Positions 19,745 to 31,725 of a stretch of 64,000 nucleotides of DNA are shown one piece after another. The position numbers and the translations under genes are program-made. Numbering within the stretch: the first letter of the stretch is position 1; every line of letters starts with the position of its first letter. Source of the stretch: Cephalotus follicularis (Eukaryota > Streptophyta > Magnoliopsida > Oxalidales > Cephalotaceae); contig BDDD01000344.1 in NCBI GenBank assembly GCA_001972305.1, positions 193,009 through 257,008 of the forward strand. The letters run 5' to 3'. A model generated the notes under the pieces. It saw only the letters and a program-made list of their open reading frames with translations. It made no database searches and was not told the DNA's origin.

Positions 19745-20983
19745 AGTAGTGCCGGTAATACAATTATTACAATTACAGGTTTTAATGTTTGAGTTATCAG
19801 AATCTGTTTCAGATTCTGAAGAAGAATTTTTTATGACTTGTATTTTTGATGAAGATGTTGAAAAATAATCGCTTTCATTGGGATCTTGGTTATCAATGAT
19901 TTTGAATAATTGATTTTTATGATCTTCGGATAAACCTAATTTTTTGATTTGTTTTCTAATCCTACAATATCTTGCAATATGACATGGTTTACCACAATTA
20001 TAACAAGTGTTTGAATTCTGAAAATTTATTTTTTGAAAATCATTGTTAGATTTTTGAAACTTATTTGTTTTGTAACGAGTTCTTCTTCTATTAGATTTTA
20101 TATAATACCCTGGTTTCTCAAATTGTTTTTTTTATCATAATATCTTTTATCTCCCTTATGTTTTTGTAAATTCTCTGTTTTTGAAGGTGGAGGTTTAAAT
20201 GGTTCGTAACCAAATTCTGTACAAAAATCTCCTAGTTCTTTCTTATATATTTTTGAATCTCTTTTAATTTGTTTACTCATTTTAATATCATTACAGATTT
20301 CTAATTCAATTTTTGTAATTGTACTAATAATGTTTCCATAAGTCAGTGTCTCGTATGGTACTATTCCTTTATTTGTTTCTCTATATTTACTTTTGATTTT
20401 TTCAACAAATAATGTTGGTAGTCCTGTTATAAATTTTTCTTTTGAATATGGTTGATTTTCATTTTCTCTGGTTAATACTTTGGTCATGAAAGTGTCTTTG
20501 TACCACCTAAAATCTTGTAATTTTCTATATCTTAAATTTGATAATTGATCAATTATTCTGTCTTTTAAAAAAGTAGGATCTCCTGCACAATATTTGGTAA
20601 TATTATAAATTAATTTTGAAACTGCATCTTCAATCATTTCATTATTACTGTCAAGGATTGGTTCTTTCAATTCATTGACTTGGATAGTTTCTAAAATTTC
20701 TGTTTGCTGTTGTGTAGTAAGAACATTATCCCACCAGCTTTTTATTTGACCAGTAAACCCAGCAATTAAAAGATTTGCAACAGTTTTATCTGAATTGTTT
20801 TTTAGTTTATGGGCATTACTTACCATAGTCATTTCTTATAATTTGTTAATAATGTGATACTCATTCATACCATCAATGTTCCATTCGTGAATGGTTCCAC
20901 CTTGATATGAAGCTTGAGTAAATTTTCCTCTTTCTTCAATTTGTAAATCTGGATATGTTAGTCTATAATAATACGAAGTTAAT
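19745..20983 (-). pseudogene. Pararetroviral coat-protein region
   Basis: The reverse strand encodes a helical capsid region (VANLLIAGFTGQIKSWWDNV, LSNLRYRKLQDFRWYKDTF), a basic stretch, a CX2CX4HX4C zinc knuckle (CYNCGKPCHIARYC, about 19975-20015), and an acidic tail ending in a Cys-rich CNCNNCITGTTC. This order is that of Caulimoviridae coat proteins, which package viral DNA/RNA. The 244-codon open frame at 20098-20832 is its longest uninterrupted part. Broken fossil. Confidence 0.8.
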
Positions 20984-21790
20984 GATTCAATATTTCATGG
21001 ATCCTTTTCAATAGTTTATATTGATGATATCTTAATATTTTCAAATTTCATAGATCAACACTTTAAACATTTATATACGTTTTACAAAATTATTCAAACA
21101 AATGGATTAGTATTATCTAAAACTAAGTTAGAATTATTTATTACAAAAATTATATTTCTTGGTCATCATATACATCAAGGAACTATAACTCTTATTCAAA
21201 GATCCATATTATTTGCTGAAAAATTTTCAGATATTATTTTAGATAAAAAACAATTACAAAGATTTTTAGAAAGCCTAAATTATATTAGAGACTTTATTCC
21301 AAATTTACAAAATTTATGTACTCCTTTGTACAAAAGATTAACAAAAACTCCCCCTCCATGGACAAACGAACATACCCAATTAATTAAGCAAATAAAATTA
21401 TATGCTAAGGAAATTCCATGTTTACATATAGCATCACCATCAACATTTAAAATTATTGAAACAGACGCCTCAGACATTGGTTATGGTGGTATTCTAAAAA
21501 AACTAATAAACAATAAAGAGCAATTAGTACAGTACACTAGTGGAACTTGGAACAATGCCCAAAGAAATTATGCAACCGCCAGAAAAGAAATTCAAATAGA
21601 GATAAAAGAAAATTTTATTATATGCACAATTTGTCATCTAATAAAATTAAATAACTGTAAATAAGTTTGGTCACGAACCATTTAAACCCCCAACTTCAAA
21701 AACAGAGAATTTACAAAAACATAAGAAAGATAAAAGATATTATGATAAAAAACAATTTGAGAAACCAGAGTATTATATAAAATTGAATAT
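20984..21790 (+). mobile_element. Endogenous pararetrovirus fragment, forward: RT and RNase H, then a coat-protein piece
   Basis: The forward strand encodes the reverse-transcriptase catalytic motif YIDDILIFS near 21015, the thumb/connection region (FLGHHIHQGTITL), then RNase H (ETDASDIGYGGIL, near 21460-21495; YTSGTWNNAQRNYATARKE). These are typical Caulimoviridae RT-RNase H. From about 21666 a short coat-protein-like piece follows (HEPFKPPTSKTENLQKHKK). The block is head-to-head with the reverse coat-protein block at 20983. Broken fossil. Confidence 0.8.
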
Positions 21791-21999
21791 TTTGTAAATT
21801 GATGATGATAATGCAAAAATTGCACATTTCATTCTCATCATGTTCTTACTATGTTATAACAATTATTTATCTCCCTTTAAATACAAACACTTGTCATATT
21901 GCAGGTCATATTGCAAGTAAATAAAAGTAAATTTTGTGAGATAACATCTCTTTTAATGTGCTCTTATCTGCAGGTCATATATAATTGGATTCTCTGTAT
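21791..21999. other. AT-rich stretch between virus and LTR fragment
   Basis: No gene is seen. It includes words shared with the viral intergenic region (ATTTATCTCCCTTTAAA, whose complement occurs near 16029), so most of it is probably viral intergenic sequence. Confidence 0.4.
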
Positions 22000-22542
22000 G
22001 GAATTATGAAATCGGATAAAGTTTTAGAATTCTGAAATCGGATAAAGTTTTGAAATCATGGAATTCAGAAGTTTATCAAATTTTACAATTGTTTTATATA
22101 GATATTCTGTTTTACATTATGAAAGAATATTTTAGTCATGTTATGCATGAATTTGGTTTAAAATTTTAAAGTTCAGATACTTTTCTTTTAAATTAACGCC
22201 ACTGCTTTTATATTCTATATTCGTACTGAGGTTTGCTCAGCCGCATTTTTGTTTTCCATGCGGCAGGTTATCAGAAGCATCCAGGGAATGTGTGATGAGA
22301 GATGTCACCCTATATCAGAGGATCTTATGAGTTTTGATCCCGTCAGAATATTAGTTATTTTATGGTCATGTTTAGGCCAGTTTTAAGAACAATATTTTGA
22401 TTTGGAAATTCTGATTTAGGATTATGTTAATCTGTTTTCAGTTTTGAACCACCACGTATTTGAATAAAGTTAAGCTCATGTTTTTATAAGTTATGATATG
22501 ATATGTTCCCGTAAGCACTCCCAACCATTTGGGGGTGTTACA
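22000..22542 (+). repeat. 3' end of a D-type Gypsy LTR
   Basis: The last part matches the ends of the D-element LTRs (GAGGTTTGCTCAGCCG near 22230, ATGCGGCAGGTTATCAG near 22258) and ends GGGGGTGTTACA at 22542. The left limit is approximate. No primer site follows, so it is a fragment or solo LTR remnant. Confidence 0.65.
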
Positions 22543-22783
22543 ATAGGCCTCCAGACACTCCATAAAATCATCCATAACCATACCATGGGGACAATGAATC
22601 CATAGGGTCAAGTACTTCTCTACCTCTCCGGCCCGAAATAGTACCTCCACCATCTACGCACTCTCCGTGCCATATCCAGTAGAGCATAGGATAACACTGA
22701 CCACATACCCCATACCATAATGCTTACACACGTAGGTGCCAGCCCATAAGGGGACTTGTGCGATCAAATCCCGAAGGAGCGCA
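22543..22783 (-). repeat. Old LTR, family C, copy C0, part 1
   Basis: Sequence matches C1 from about 27246 (GGCCTMCAGACA, TAACCATACCATG). C0 continues at 25152 and 29458. Its outer start is not present here; it begins directly after the D-type LTR end. Confidence 0.65.
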
Positions 22784-24057
22784 TGTAACACCCCGCACCC
22801 AGAGGACGGACATGTGGCATTACTCTCAATCCAATATACAATACAATGGTCAAGACTAGTAATCTAAAAATACGGAAAAACTAAAAACTTTACAATACAT
22901 GTCTTTGTACGAAAGATACAATGCAACAATCCATCCATGCGATACCGTACAATACAAATTCTGTTACAATACTATGCCAGTCATTTCATTACAATACATT
23001 TTCAATACAATACTCGTCATCAGTCTCATCGGTACAATCTACAATACAAGCTCTGTCACATCAAAACGGTCATGCGGTCGCACCGAATCTTCAATCCTTC
23101 TGTCTGCTGCTACCTGCCGCCCTACCTATGCCGCACACAAAATGTACAAAACAGCCCCACCCCAAAGGATGGGGTTAGCCACAAGGCTAAGCAGAAACCC
23201 CATGCAGCATGTATGCATGTATAATGTGCAATTTCGGTGACAATCTATGCAATATCAATGTGCGGTGTACAATATCAATGCATGGTATGGCAATGCATGC
23301 ATAGAATTGATCTGACTATCCATATGACACTGGCCTATAACAGAGCATATGAATAGGATCTAGAACAATCAATCAATAGCAGACACTCGGTGGTGGTGTA
23401 TAAAACACCTAATCAATTAATCATATCCTATAGAGCATGCGACCTCGGTCAATACAATGTCAATCAGTAACAATGATCAATCCCACAGAAGGTAGTCCTT
23501 CAAAAATGGTGGGAGATCTATCTATTATTCTCAGACTGATCAGGTCTAGAACTCATAGATCTTCCAGCCTATAGCTGGGTCAATACAGTCTCGATGAGCT
23601 ACAACCGAGGGAGCTACTATACCGACAAGGAGCTACGGCCCTCAAGGAAGCATCAATCGTTAATCAATAACAGCAGTGCTCGTCAGCAGGTCAATACAAT
23701 ACAATAAATGAAACGATTGACAGAATAGGTGGACAGAGTCAACAACCTAACATGCCAACACGAATCATAAGGTCGCTCTATAGGATTCATACAATACAAT
23801 CAATATGTCAGTACACTGTCAATACAATGTCAATAAGTGCTGATGTCTAATGGAGAAATGGGAATGTGCGTCCAACGTTCCGAACTTAGACTCATGACAC
23901 TCATGACTCAAGCAATCAATCAGTATATCAATACAATCGTTGAAAACTATTTTCAAACACTTGAACACCTCAAGTGAGGCTCCGGTCAAGTGGCCATGTG
24001 AAAAGGAGTTGAAAACTAGCTTTAAAACATCAATTTTCCAAAATAGGGCATCAGGCA

Positions 24058-24440
24058 TCGACGCCATAGATATGCGCGTCGATGCTTAACATTTACTTTC
24101 AATACAAGGCTGATGGGCGTCAACGCGTAGGCAGGAGGCATCAACGCGCATCGCGTTTTTAAAAACCAGTAGGTTTTGGCGTTGATGCATGCGTTGATGC
24201 TTAACACATTTCTATAAACCAATGGGTTTAGGCATTGACGTCCTTGGTCAAGGCGTCGACGCGTAAACCAAAAATGTCAACACTGAGATGGCTGATATGA
24301 TTTACGTCGACGTTTTTTTCTGGAAAAAGGAAATCCCAGATCGTAGGCGTCAACGCCAAAGATACGCGTTGACGCTAACGTCGAATAAAACAGTTCAAAA
24401 GCATCAAGGCGTCAACGCCAATGGGCTAGGCGTCGACGTC
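24058..24440. repeat. GCGTCGACGC word array in LTR B1
   Basis: Thirteen words such as GCGTCGACGC, GCGTCAACGC and GCGTTGACGC occur at 10-55 base spacing. The word is a perfect palindrome; nearly all variants are C-to-T or G-to-A at its CpGs. Confidence 0.85.
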
Positions 24441-24953
24441 TGTGCTGGGAAAAAACCAGTTTTCAGCAGAAAAGTAGTCGATCTAAGGTCAAAATCCATT
24501 TTAAAGCCATTCTTTGAAAACCAAGGGTTAAAAACACTCCTCTAAGGTTAGTAAAACTTGTTACAACCTTCAATTTACAATTTCAATCCTTCTAGATCAG
24601 TTAGATCGAGGATTCCATTTCAAAACCCTTATTTTCCAATTCAATACAATACAATCATTCAATCATTCAATTCGATCAATCAATCAGTCAAGCAATGAAC
24701 AATACAAGTAGAGAAGTCCTACCTAATATCATGGCTTCAATAGTTGAGCAAACGATCGATCAATGGCTAGAAAACACTCAAGAACCAGCTGCTATCTTGT
24801 TAAAGTGGCAAGTTTAACTTGCAATTGCTATCTTTGCCGATGGAGGAACCAAATCCGGAGCTGCTAGGAAGAGGGAGAGGTTGCCCAGCAAGAGAGAGGG
24901 GGAGAAGGATAGAGAGAGAATGAGAAGAATGAGAAATGAGAGTAAAGAATTGA

Positions 24954-24961
24954 CTTATATA
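24954..24961 (-). promoter_or_regulatory. TATA box of LTR B1
   Basis: The reverse strand reads ACTATATAAGTC, conserved in B2 at 54637-54644, followed by a pyrimidine-rich presumed transcript start. Confidence 0.55.
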
Positions 24962-25151
24962 GTTAATTCGACCGATTCTCCAAAACTCAGCCCAAAATCC
25001 TGATTATACATGCATATAATCAGTACAATAACCAATAGGTATAAGAATATCTCAATTCAATACAGTACAATACGGTTCAACACAATCCAGTACAGTACAA
25101 TATGGTACAATGTATGCATGAACAGTACAAAAGGGAATTCGGGTCGTTACA

Positions 25152-26203
25152 GCTCAACACAATCTACCCGATATCCATAACACTAGTCCCAAAGGTACTA
25201 GCCTCTGAGGTGATCTGTGCGATCTATCCCGAAGGAGATCAACACGATCTACCCTAAATCCATATCCATGTCACTCTATAATGCAGTGATGCCTGAAGGT
25301 CATCTAGCAAAGGAGGATACCCTAGCATGTGGCCTACATCCATAATTCTTCATGACGGAAATGAAGATTATGAATGGGTTATCCCGTAAGGTCTCAACCA
25401 TAGCCGTACCTACCCATAATCCATAACCATATCCCATTTAAAAGATAGGGAACTACCATAAAGGACCACATCAGATCCATCCGTCAAACCATTTAGAAAA
25501 CCAATTTCCGTAACCATAAATCATTTTCCATTTTATTGGTCCTTATCGGGGTTGAAAACAATGGAGAGGAAGTCTAACTAGGATATCCGCGTCCAGATGT
25601 CCCAATTGAGCTATCCTAACCATTTATTGAAAATCATTTCAAAATCCATAAAATAATCGAGAGGAAGTCCAACTAGGATGTTGGCGTCCAGATATCCCAA
25701 TGGAACTATCCCAGCCATATTGAAAACCATTTCTGTAAAACCCTCTTGAATGTTTGTAAAAACCCCTTTTTTATAGAACTTTCTTTAAAGGTTGATTTTT
25801 GAAGATCAATCCATAGTTTAAAAGTGTTAAAAATACGACTTCCATAGGTTACAAGGCTTAGGAAGGCTTCCTATGGAATCCATTTGGAGAGAAAATCATT
25901 TGGGTTCAAAACCATAAAATTTGGCTAAACAAGACAGGGGCTTTAGGCGTTGACGCGTAAAGTTTAGGTGTCAACGCTTAACGTCTAAGCGTCAACGCTT
26001 AGCACATGCGTCGACGCTTAAGGCTAACATCTAAGCGTCAACGCTTTACACTAGGCATCGACGGTGAAGGCTTTGTGCCTTAAGCATCGATGCATGCGCT
26101 AAGCGTCAACTGCTGACAACACATAAGGCATCAACGCTTACCGAAAGCGTCGACGCTTATGTCGCGATCCTTTATAGCGTTAATGTGTTGCATAGAATAG
26201 AGC
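25152..26203 (-). repeat. Old LTR, family C, copy C0, part 2
   Basis: Continues C0 after B1. Similar to C1 27290-28200 (CATGACGGAAATGAAGATTATG compared in parts, GGAAGTC, ATATCC). A GCGTCAACGC/GCGTCGACGC array occupies 25945-26165. No gene is seen. Confidence 0.7.
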
Positions 26204-29200
26204 TGTCACACCCCAAACTATGAGAGTAAACCCTGACGATCCGACGCGTGATATACATTCCCTTCAATCCATTCATATCATGTATAAGTCATACTCCAAA
26301 AGTGCTATAAATTTAAAACTTTAAACACTCATATAACATCAGTGGAATAATCAATCAGAATAAAAACTAAATCTTAAAATCTAGCAAAAATCGGGCAAGA
26401 AGCATTCGTTTATCGGACTATATCCCCCTGTAAAGAAAACACAGTTTATATATGGGCTCAGCCCTCAACAATCCACACTCCCGTAGGAGGAAATCAGAAA
26501 TTATATTATTCTAACACATCAAATGATGGGCCTGTCACTGTCTAATACATCAACACACATAACTTAAGCACTGCCACTTGTCGGTAGGTCGATAGCTTAA
26601 TAAAACATGTCTCTTATATATATATCACTTGTCGGTAGGTCGATAGCTTAATAAAACATGTCTCTTATATATATATATATACACACATATCTTAATCACG
26701 GTCACATGTCAGCCGGTCGATAGTTGAAATAAAACATGTTTCTTATATATATATCTTATACATCAAGTCTTATGAATTCATACAAACTAGTTTACAGATA
26801 CAAGGCCTTTTATATACAACTCATACAATCAAATCCATATACAAAACCATAAGCAAAACCATATACCACATGGCTATCAAAACCCGCTATACAAAACCCA
26901 TCCATCTCAGCCTGTCTCATCGCAATCCATCACCTGGCCTGACCAATTCCATTACAATGAAATGGGTCAGCGACATATGGTCGTGTAGGATATACTACAT
27001 GCTATGTATACCACAGTATAACAATATGCTATGCATGCAACAGTATAATAGTATGTAATGCATGTAACCCATATAACCATCAAGTCATGTGCCATGTAGT
27101 GAACAATATATCCATATGCCATGTAGTGAACAATATATCCATATGCCATGTAATGTAATGTGCATGAATGACAATTGCGGATAGCTTCAATATACCAACC
27201 GTCCCTAAGCAGGGTATACTTAGCTAGTCCTAATCACATCAAGGCCATAGGCCTACAGACAATCCATATAACAATCCATAACCATACCATGTGTCAAACA
27301 ATCCATAAGGCCCATCCCACTATCTACATACACTCCGTGTCATAGACATGTGAGGTCAAGATAACACTAACCACATCATCCATACCATATGGCTTGTTCA
27401 CTAAGTGTCCCAGCCAATACCATAACCATAAGGCTTGTCCACAATGTGTCCCAGCCTTTACCATACCATAATTGGACTTGTTCACTTGGTCCTAGTCCAA
27501 TATTATCATAGACTTGTTCACTTGGTCCCAGCCTATGATACCATATTCTGTTAATTCCATAAGATGTGATTTGACACTCATAATCTCCACGACGGAGATG
27601 AAGATTGTGAATGGTTATCTCGTTAGGTCTCATAAAATACAATCAATCAATCCATACGATAGCCATAACTCATAACCATATAACCATTTAAATGATAGGG
27701 GCCTTTTATAAAGGACCACATAGGATCCACATCTGTCAAAACCATTTAAAACCATTTCCATTAACCGTAAACCATTTCCATAAACCATAAACCATTTCCA
27801 TAAACCATAAACCATTTAGGTTGGTCCCTATCGAAGTTGTAATGAAAGGAAGGGAAGTCAAATGAGAATATCCGGGCCCAGATATCCCACAAATGGAACT
27901 ATCTGAGCCATTCATTGAAAACCATTTTGCAGACCATTCGTGTAAAACTCCTTTGTTGGGAACTTTTCTTAAAACTTCTTGAAACTTTATCTTTGAAATC
28001 CAAGTGCTAAAATGGATTCCCTTAGGTTACGAGGCCTTAGGGAGGCTTCCGATGGAATCCATTTAAAGATAATACCATTTGGGATTGAAAAATATGAGAA
28101 ATAATGAAATATGGCCAAAGCAGGGAATTAGGCATCAACGCTTAGCACTAGGCGTCGATACTTAGCACATAAGCGCCGACTGTTTGTGCTAGTCCTTGAC
28201 GCTTAGTGTTTAAGCATCACTAGTCCAGGAAATGAAGCATAAAGCGTTGACGGGTTGGTTTTTAAAGACAAAAAGCGTCGATGGTTTTGACAGAAAGTAC
28301 AGTTTGCAAAACAGTTCAAAATCAGTGAAAACCATGTCCAAATTCCATAAAAATCAGTTTCAATCCAAGGAAATACAGTTTATAAACCATATCCCAATTC
28401 CCAACCAGTTCATATAACACATACAGTAACCATCAGTTACAATAACAACCATCTCAATATGCACATCCATACAATCCATCTCAAGCAGTCCATATCAATC
28501 TATATAACCATTCAGAATGCATAATGCAAGGCAAGTAGTATAACCCTACTTCAAGCAAAAACTGTCAGCTTACAACACTGGAGATTCTGTAGTCAATAGC
28601 CGATTTTCTCCTTCTCTACTTCACTGTCAAACCACATTGCCAGCTCTACCAAGCTCAGTACCACCGAATTTCTTGCTTCCATATAGCTCGCGCATCACAG
28701 CCCCTTTTTGGCGTCAATTCTGAGCACCTCTCCTATATCAATACGGCGACAGAAATGGGTGTCACCGAATGGAAGCTCTAAGCTTCAGTATTCAGGGAGA
28801 AGAAAATAACGACAAAGAGGAGGGAAAGTGGAATTACCGTCTTTAAGGTGTGGCCGCTTCCTCTGTCTCAATCGGTCCCTCTCCCGCCTAGCGAGTTCTC
28901 TCGCTGTTTTCCTTGAATTTCAGGAGGCGTGTCAGAGATGTAAAGTCGACGAGCTCTCCTCCCTCTTTTTCTGTCAACCAAAAGCGTGAGGAGGAGCCCT
29001 TACGCCACTGGAGCGTATTGCTCTCTCACTCTCTCTTGCGCCTTAAGCGCCTGTCGCTAAACGCACGCCTCCGTATGCCTCTCTCTCTCTTTTGTCTCCC
29101 GCTAACTCCCTTTATCTCTTTCTCCCCGTGTTCTCTTCTCCCACTGTCTCCTTCTCTTTCTCTTCACGCGTGCATGACATATATATGGCATCAATTTCCT

Positions 29201-29457
29201 CCAAGTAAAAAGAACGCTGTCATGGCTCATCCTCTACCAACCAATAATAATAATACATAGACCCTATTTGTGCATTACGATATTAATTAATCCAGCTGCC
29301 CACTAAATAAGCTTGATGTATATGCAAATATTGGGCCTTGCAGTTACACGCATTAACTAATGGCTTTATTAGCCGTTTGGGCTTTATATCAACACTCGGT
29401 GCCATAAGGCCATATAACACAATACAATAATTATTTATGAAATTTCGGGGCATTATA
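26204..29457 (-). mobile_element. LTR, family C, copy C1 (Gypsy-like), inserted in C0
   Basis: A unit of about 3.25 kb runs from TGTCACACCCCAAAC to TTTCGGGGCATTATA. It has no coding domains, so it is probably a solo LTR. I could not see a matching 5-bp duplication (AGAGC left, GCACA right). It carries the same family sequence as the host C0, a threefold 51-bp tandem repeat, and a few GCGTCGACGC-type words at 28130-28285. Orientation is inferred from the reverse-strand resemblance of termini to other LTRs here. Confidence 0.7.
26575..26756. repeat. 51-bp tandem repeat in LTR C1
   Basis: Two nearly identical 51-base units start at 26575 and 26626 (CACTTGTCGGTAGGTCGATA and a TATATATA end). A diverged third starts near 26703. 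TA-dinucleotide runs separate them. Confidence 0.9.
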
Positions 29458-30317
29458 GCACATAAACTCAAGGACACCTAGGCATTGACACTTACGTCGA
29501 AAGCATTGACACTTACATCGACGCTCTGGGCACTCAAGAACACGTCGACATGTACGAAGAATAGTCGACGCCTTGGGTTGCTGAAACCACTGTAAAATGC
29601 CCAAAAATCCATCAAAATCCATATAAACTATATTTAATTCAAATCAAAGGAAGCTACAAGCTCCAAACATCAATTAAAACTCAAAAACAACTTTAAAACA
29701 ATTTAAACCATGTCCATAACCCTTAGATTGAGAGAAAAATGGGAATTGGGCAAAAAGCTCCAAACTCTCCGATTTCACTCAAATCTCCCTTTTAATCCGT
29801 TTTTAACCATATCAATTACTCTGGTCCATCCCTCTAGCATATATGCAACTGCCCATAACCATAAAACCATACAAAACCATCCATATAAGGAGATCTAAGC
29901 ATAAGTATAACCTACCTTAAATAGTTGAGAATGGAGAATAGGTTGCTTGAATCCGTATTATGCTTCTCCCTTCAGGTTCTATACTCTGCTACGATTCCAA
30001 TGACTCCTTGTTTGCTTTATTCCGCCCGCTCTCTCTCTAACTCACTCGCTCACTCTCACTCTCTACAATAGTAAATGAGAAGTAAATTGACAATGAGCTA
30101 AACCACCCATATATAGGAATATGTTCCTTAAGGAGAAAATCTCACAAACAACGATCAGGTTCCACTGAGCCTCCACTACCCATAAACAGACATAAAAGTG
30201 AAAAAAGTATATATGATATACAATCCATGCCATCAATACGTACAATATTGTACAATACCATATAAATACAAGCAAAATACATGCCAACCCGTACACATAA
30301 AATATTCAGGGCTTGCA
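29458..30317 (-). repeat. Old LTR, family C, copy C0, part 3
   Basis: Resumes C0 after C1, with CGTCGAC-type words at 29485-29575 and a CT-rich region near 30020-30060. It ends about 30317 (TTCAGGGCTTGCA), the probable decayed form of the family's GGGGCATTACA end. No gene is seen. Confidence 0.55.
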
Positions 30318-31103
30318 AGATGTGCATATGGAGCCTCCACTGATTCAATCTTGTGCTTCCATCGAGACCGTTCTTGATTACCTTCACGAGATGGAAGGGC
30401 GATTAATGTGCGATTAGACTTCCTTGATGCAAAGATCAATTCTAATCATCAAGCTCACATGAATGCCGAATCCGACTTTAGGACTAAATTTCAAGAAGGA
30501 TTTTTGGTGACCGATTCAAATGATGATGATGATGCCAGATTTGATGATCCCGATGCTTGAGTGGTACTTGGGCTTTGATCATTCAGATGCTTGATTTCCA
30601 TGTGTTTCTTTTTATGCTTTCTATCATATGAACACTTTATCTATTCTTGGCTTGTATTTGGAATTTAACTATGGTACTTTATTATGGTTTATGATTTGTA
30701 TTTGAACATTTTTATGGTATGTTGATGCTATGGTTAATTTATGATTGATGAATTGATGATATTAAGGATGCTATGAATGTATTTTATGGATGCCTCGAAT
30801 GTAAAGTAGCACTTTAGTTAAAGATTGAATGTTTTTAATAATGATGCATTTGATATAGTTTGAATAATAATAAATATCATACTTGTTAGAGTAACAATAT
30901 TTTTGATGATTTCCAAAACAAAAGAGGAGAGGAAAAACATATAAAGTTTGAATATTTTTTACTTGAGATACATACAATCATAATCTATATATATACATTG
31001 ATTAAGGGGGAGCATTGGTTAAATGGGAGCTCATGGGAGAATTCAAATTTTGTAAAACTCGTGCTTTTGTTATTGATTTTGTAAACATAAAAAAAATGGA
31101 GAT
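30318..31103 (+). mobile_element. Copia element F: 3' internal region
   Basis: The forward strand carries the end of an ORF (about 30400-30560) with an acidic tail (TDSNDDDDARFDDPDA), like the extra 3' ORF of Sireviruses, then an AT-rich 3' region. Purine tracts lie near 31008 (AAGGGGGAG) and at 31087-31103 (AAAAAAAATGGAGAT), directly before the LTR start at 31104. Incomplete element. Confidence 0.6.
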
Positions 31104-31257
31104 TGTTGGGTTTTTAGATTAATAATTTTGATGTTTATATGTATTGGAACATCTTAGAATTATTCCTAGAAGAAAAAAGATTGTTAACATATTGGTTAAA
31201 GGAATGAGACTTGAAGTTTTTGCATGCCTGAAGGTCAAAATCTAGAAATCTAGCATT

Positions 31258-31592
31258 GTTAGTCGACCAATAGATTTTATTAGTCAACCAAGTTTCTTCA
31301 AAACTAGAAAATATACAGAAAAACTTGGAATTAGTCAACCAACTTTTTATATTAGTCGACTAAGTTCTTCGGTCTGGAAAACCATTTGCTGGCCAGCCAT
31401 ATTAGTCTACCAATTCTTTATTAGTCGACCAAGTATGCCATTATAGTCGACCAACAATGTCTCTCTATTTTTGAGGGTTTGCATGTTCTGTTTTATTAGT
31501 CGATGAAGAAATTTATTAGTCGACTAATATGTCCCAACAGTCAAAAATTTTAAATACTTAGTCAACCAATAAATCAATTAGTCGACTAATTT
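31258..31592. repeat. TAGTCGACYA word array in Copia F LTR
   Basis: About eleven copies of TTAGTCGACCAA/TTAGTCGACTAA-type words, some with GTCAAC or GTCTAC cores. The core equals that of the Sirevirus and Gypsy D arrays, but the flanks (TTA...) differ. Confidence 0.85.
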
Positions 31593-31720
31593 CGTGCATC
31601 TTCTAATAATCACTTGTTTCAAGGCTCCAACGGTTAACTACCCACTTCCAACGTCTAGTAACACTTTTATGCTATAAATTGAAGAGTTTTGATGTAATAC
31701 CATGTTTGTTCATATGCATG

Positions 31721-31725
31721 TTTTA
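31721..31725. repeat. Target duplication of Gypsy D, left (TTTTA)
   Basis: TTTTA precedes the D 5' LTR and TTTGA (42825-42829) follows the 3' LTR, one mismatch. Confidence 0.6.

Larger units (their letters stand above)
17441..20983 (-). mobile_element. Endogenous pararetrovirus, reverse block: coat protein and adjoining polyprotein, split by a LINE
   Basis: The reverse strand carries, from right to left, the coat-protein region (20983 to about 19745) and a polyprotein segment (19730-17441) with NPYTDFLFFIEPEYRKN, HYHSTHPQKTQTYYEFILVD and a Trp/Phe-rich end. These fit the florendovirus/petuvirus group of Caulimoviridae. A LINE with a 15-bp target duplication (17561-17575 and 18999-19013) interrupts it. 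Many breaks; fossil. Confidence 0.75.
22784..25151 (-). mobile_element. Solo LTR, family B, copy 1 (Gypsy-like)
   Basis: The 2368-bp unit runs from TGTAACACCCCGCACCC to GGGTCGTTACA, with a near-perfect target duplication (GCGCA before, GCTCA after). No coding domain, primer site or purine tract lies inside. Orientation is taken from a TATA box on the reverse strand (24954-24961). It holds about 13 GCGTCGACGC-type words at 24058-24440, in the part downstream of the TATA box. Its sister B2 is at 52475-54823. The host is C0. Confidence 0.85.

Noticed and set aside
22899-23240. Three overlapping open frames
   Set aside because: Shadow frames in LTR B1, repeated imperfectly in B2 (52537-52961); repeated because the LTR is repeated.
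24058-24440. CRISPR-like or satellite array
   Set aside because: Short spaced palindromes without constant repeat-spacer structure, in a plant LTR; not a CRISPR array and not head-to-tail tandem DNA.
28913-29260. Open frame of 115 codons, Ser/Leu/Pro-rich
   Set aside because: Product of the CT-rich leader tract in LTR C1; low complexity, no domain.
26204-29457. Perfect target duplication for LTR C1
   Set aside because: The flanks AGAGC and GCACA do not match, so no duplication is claimed.
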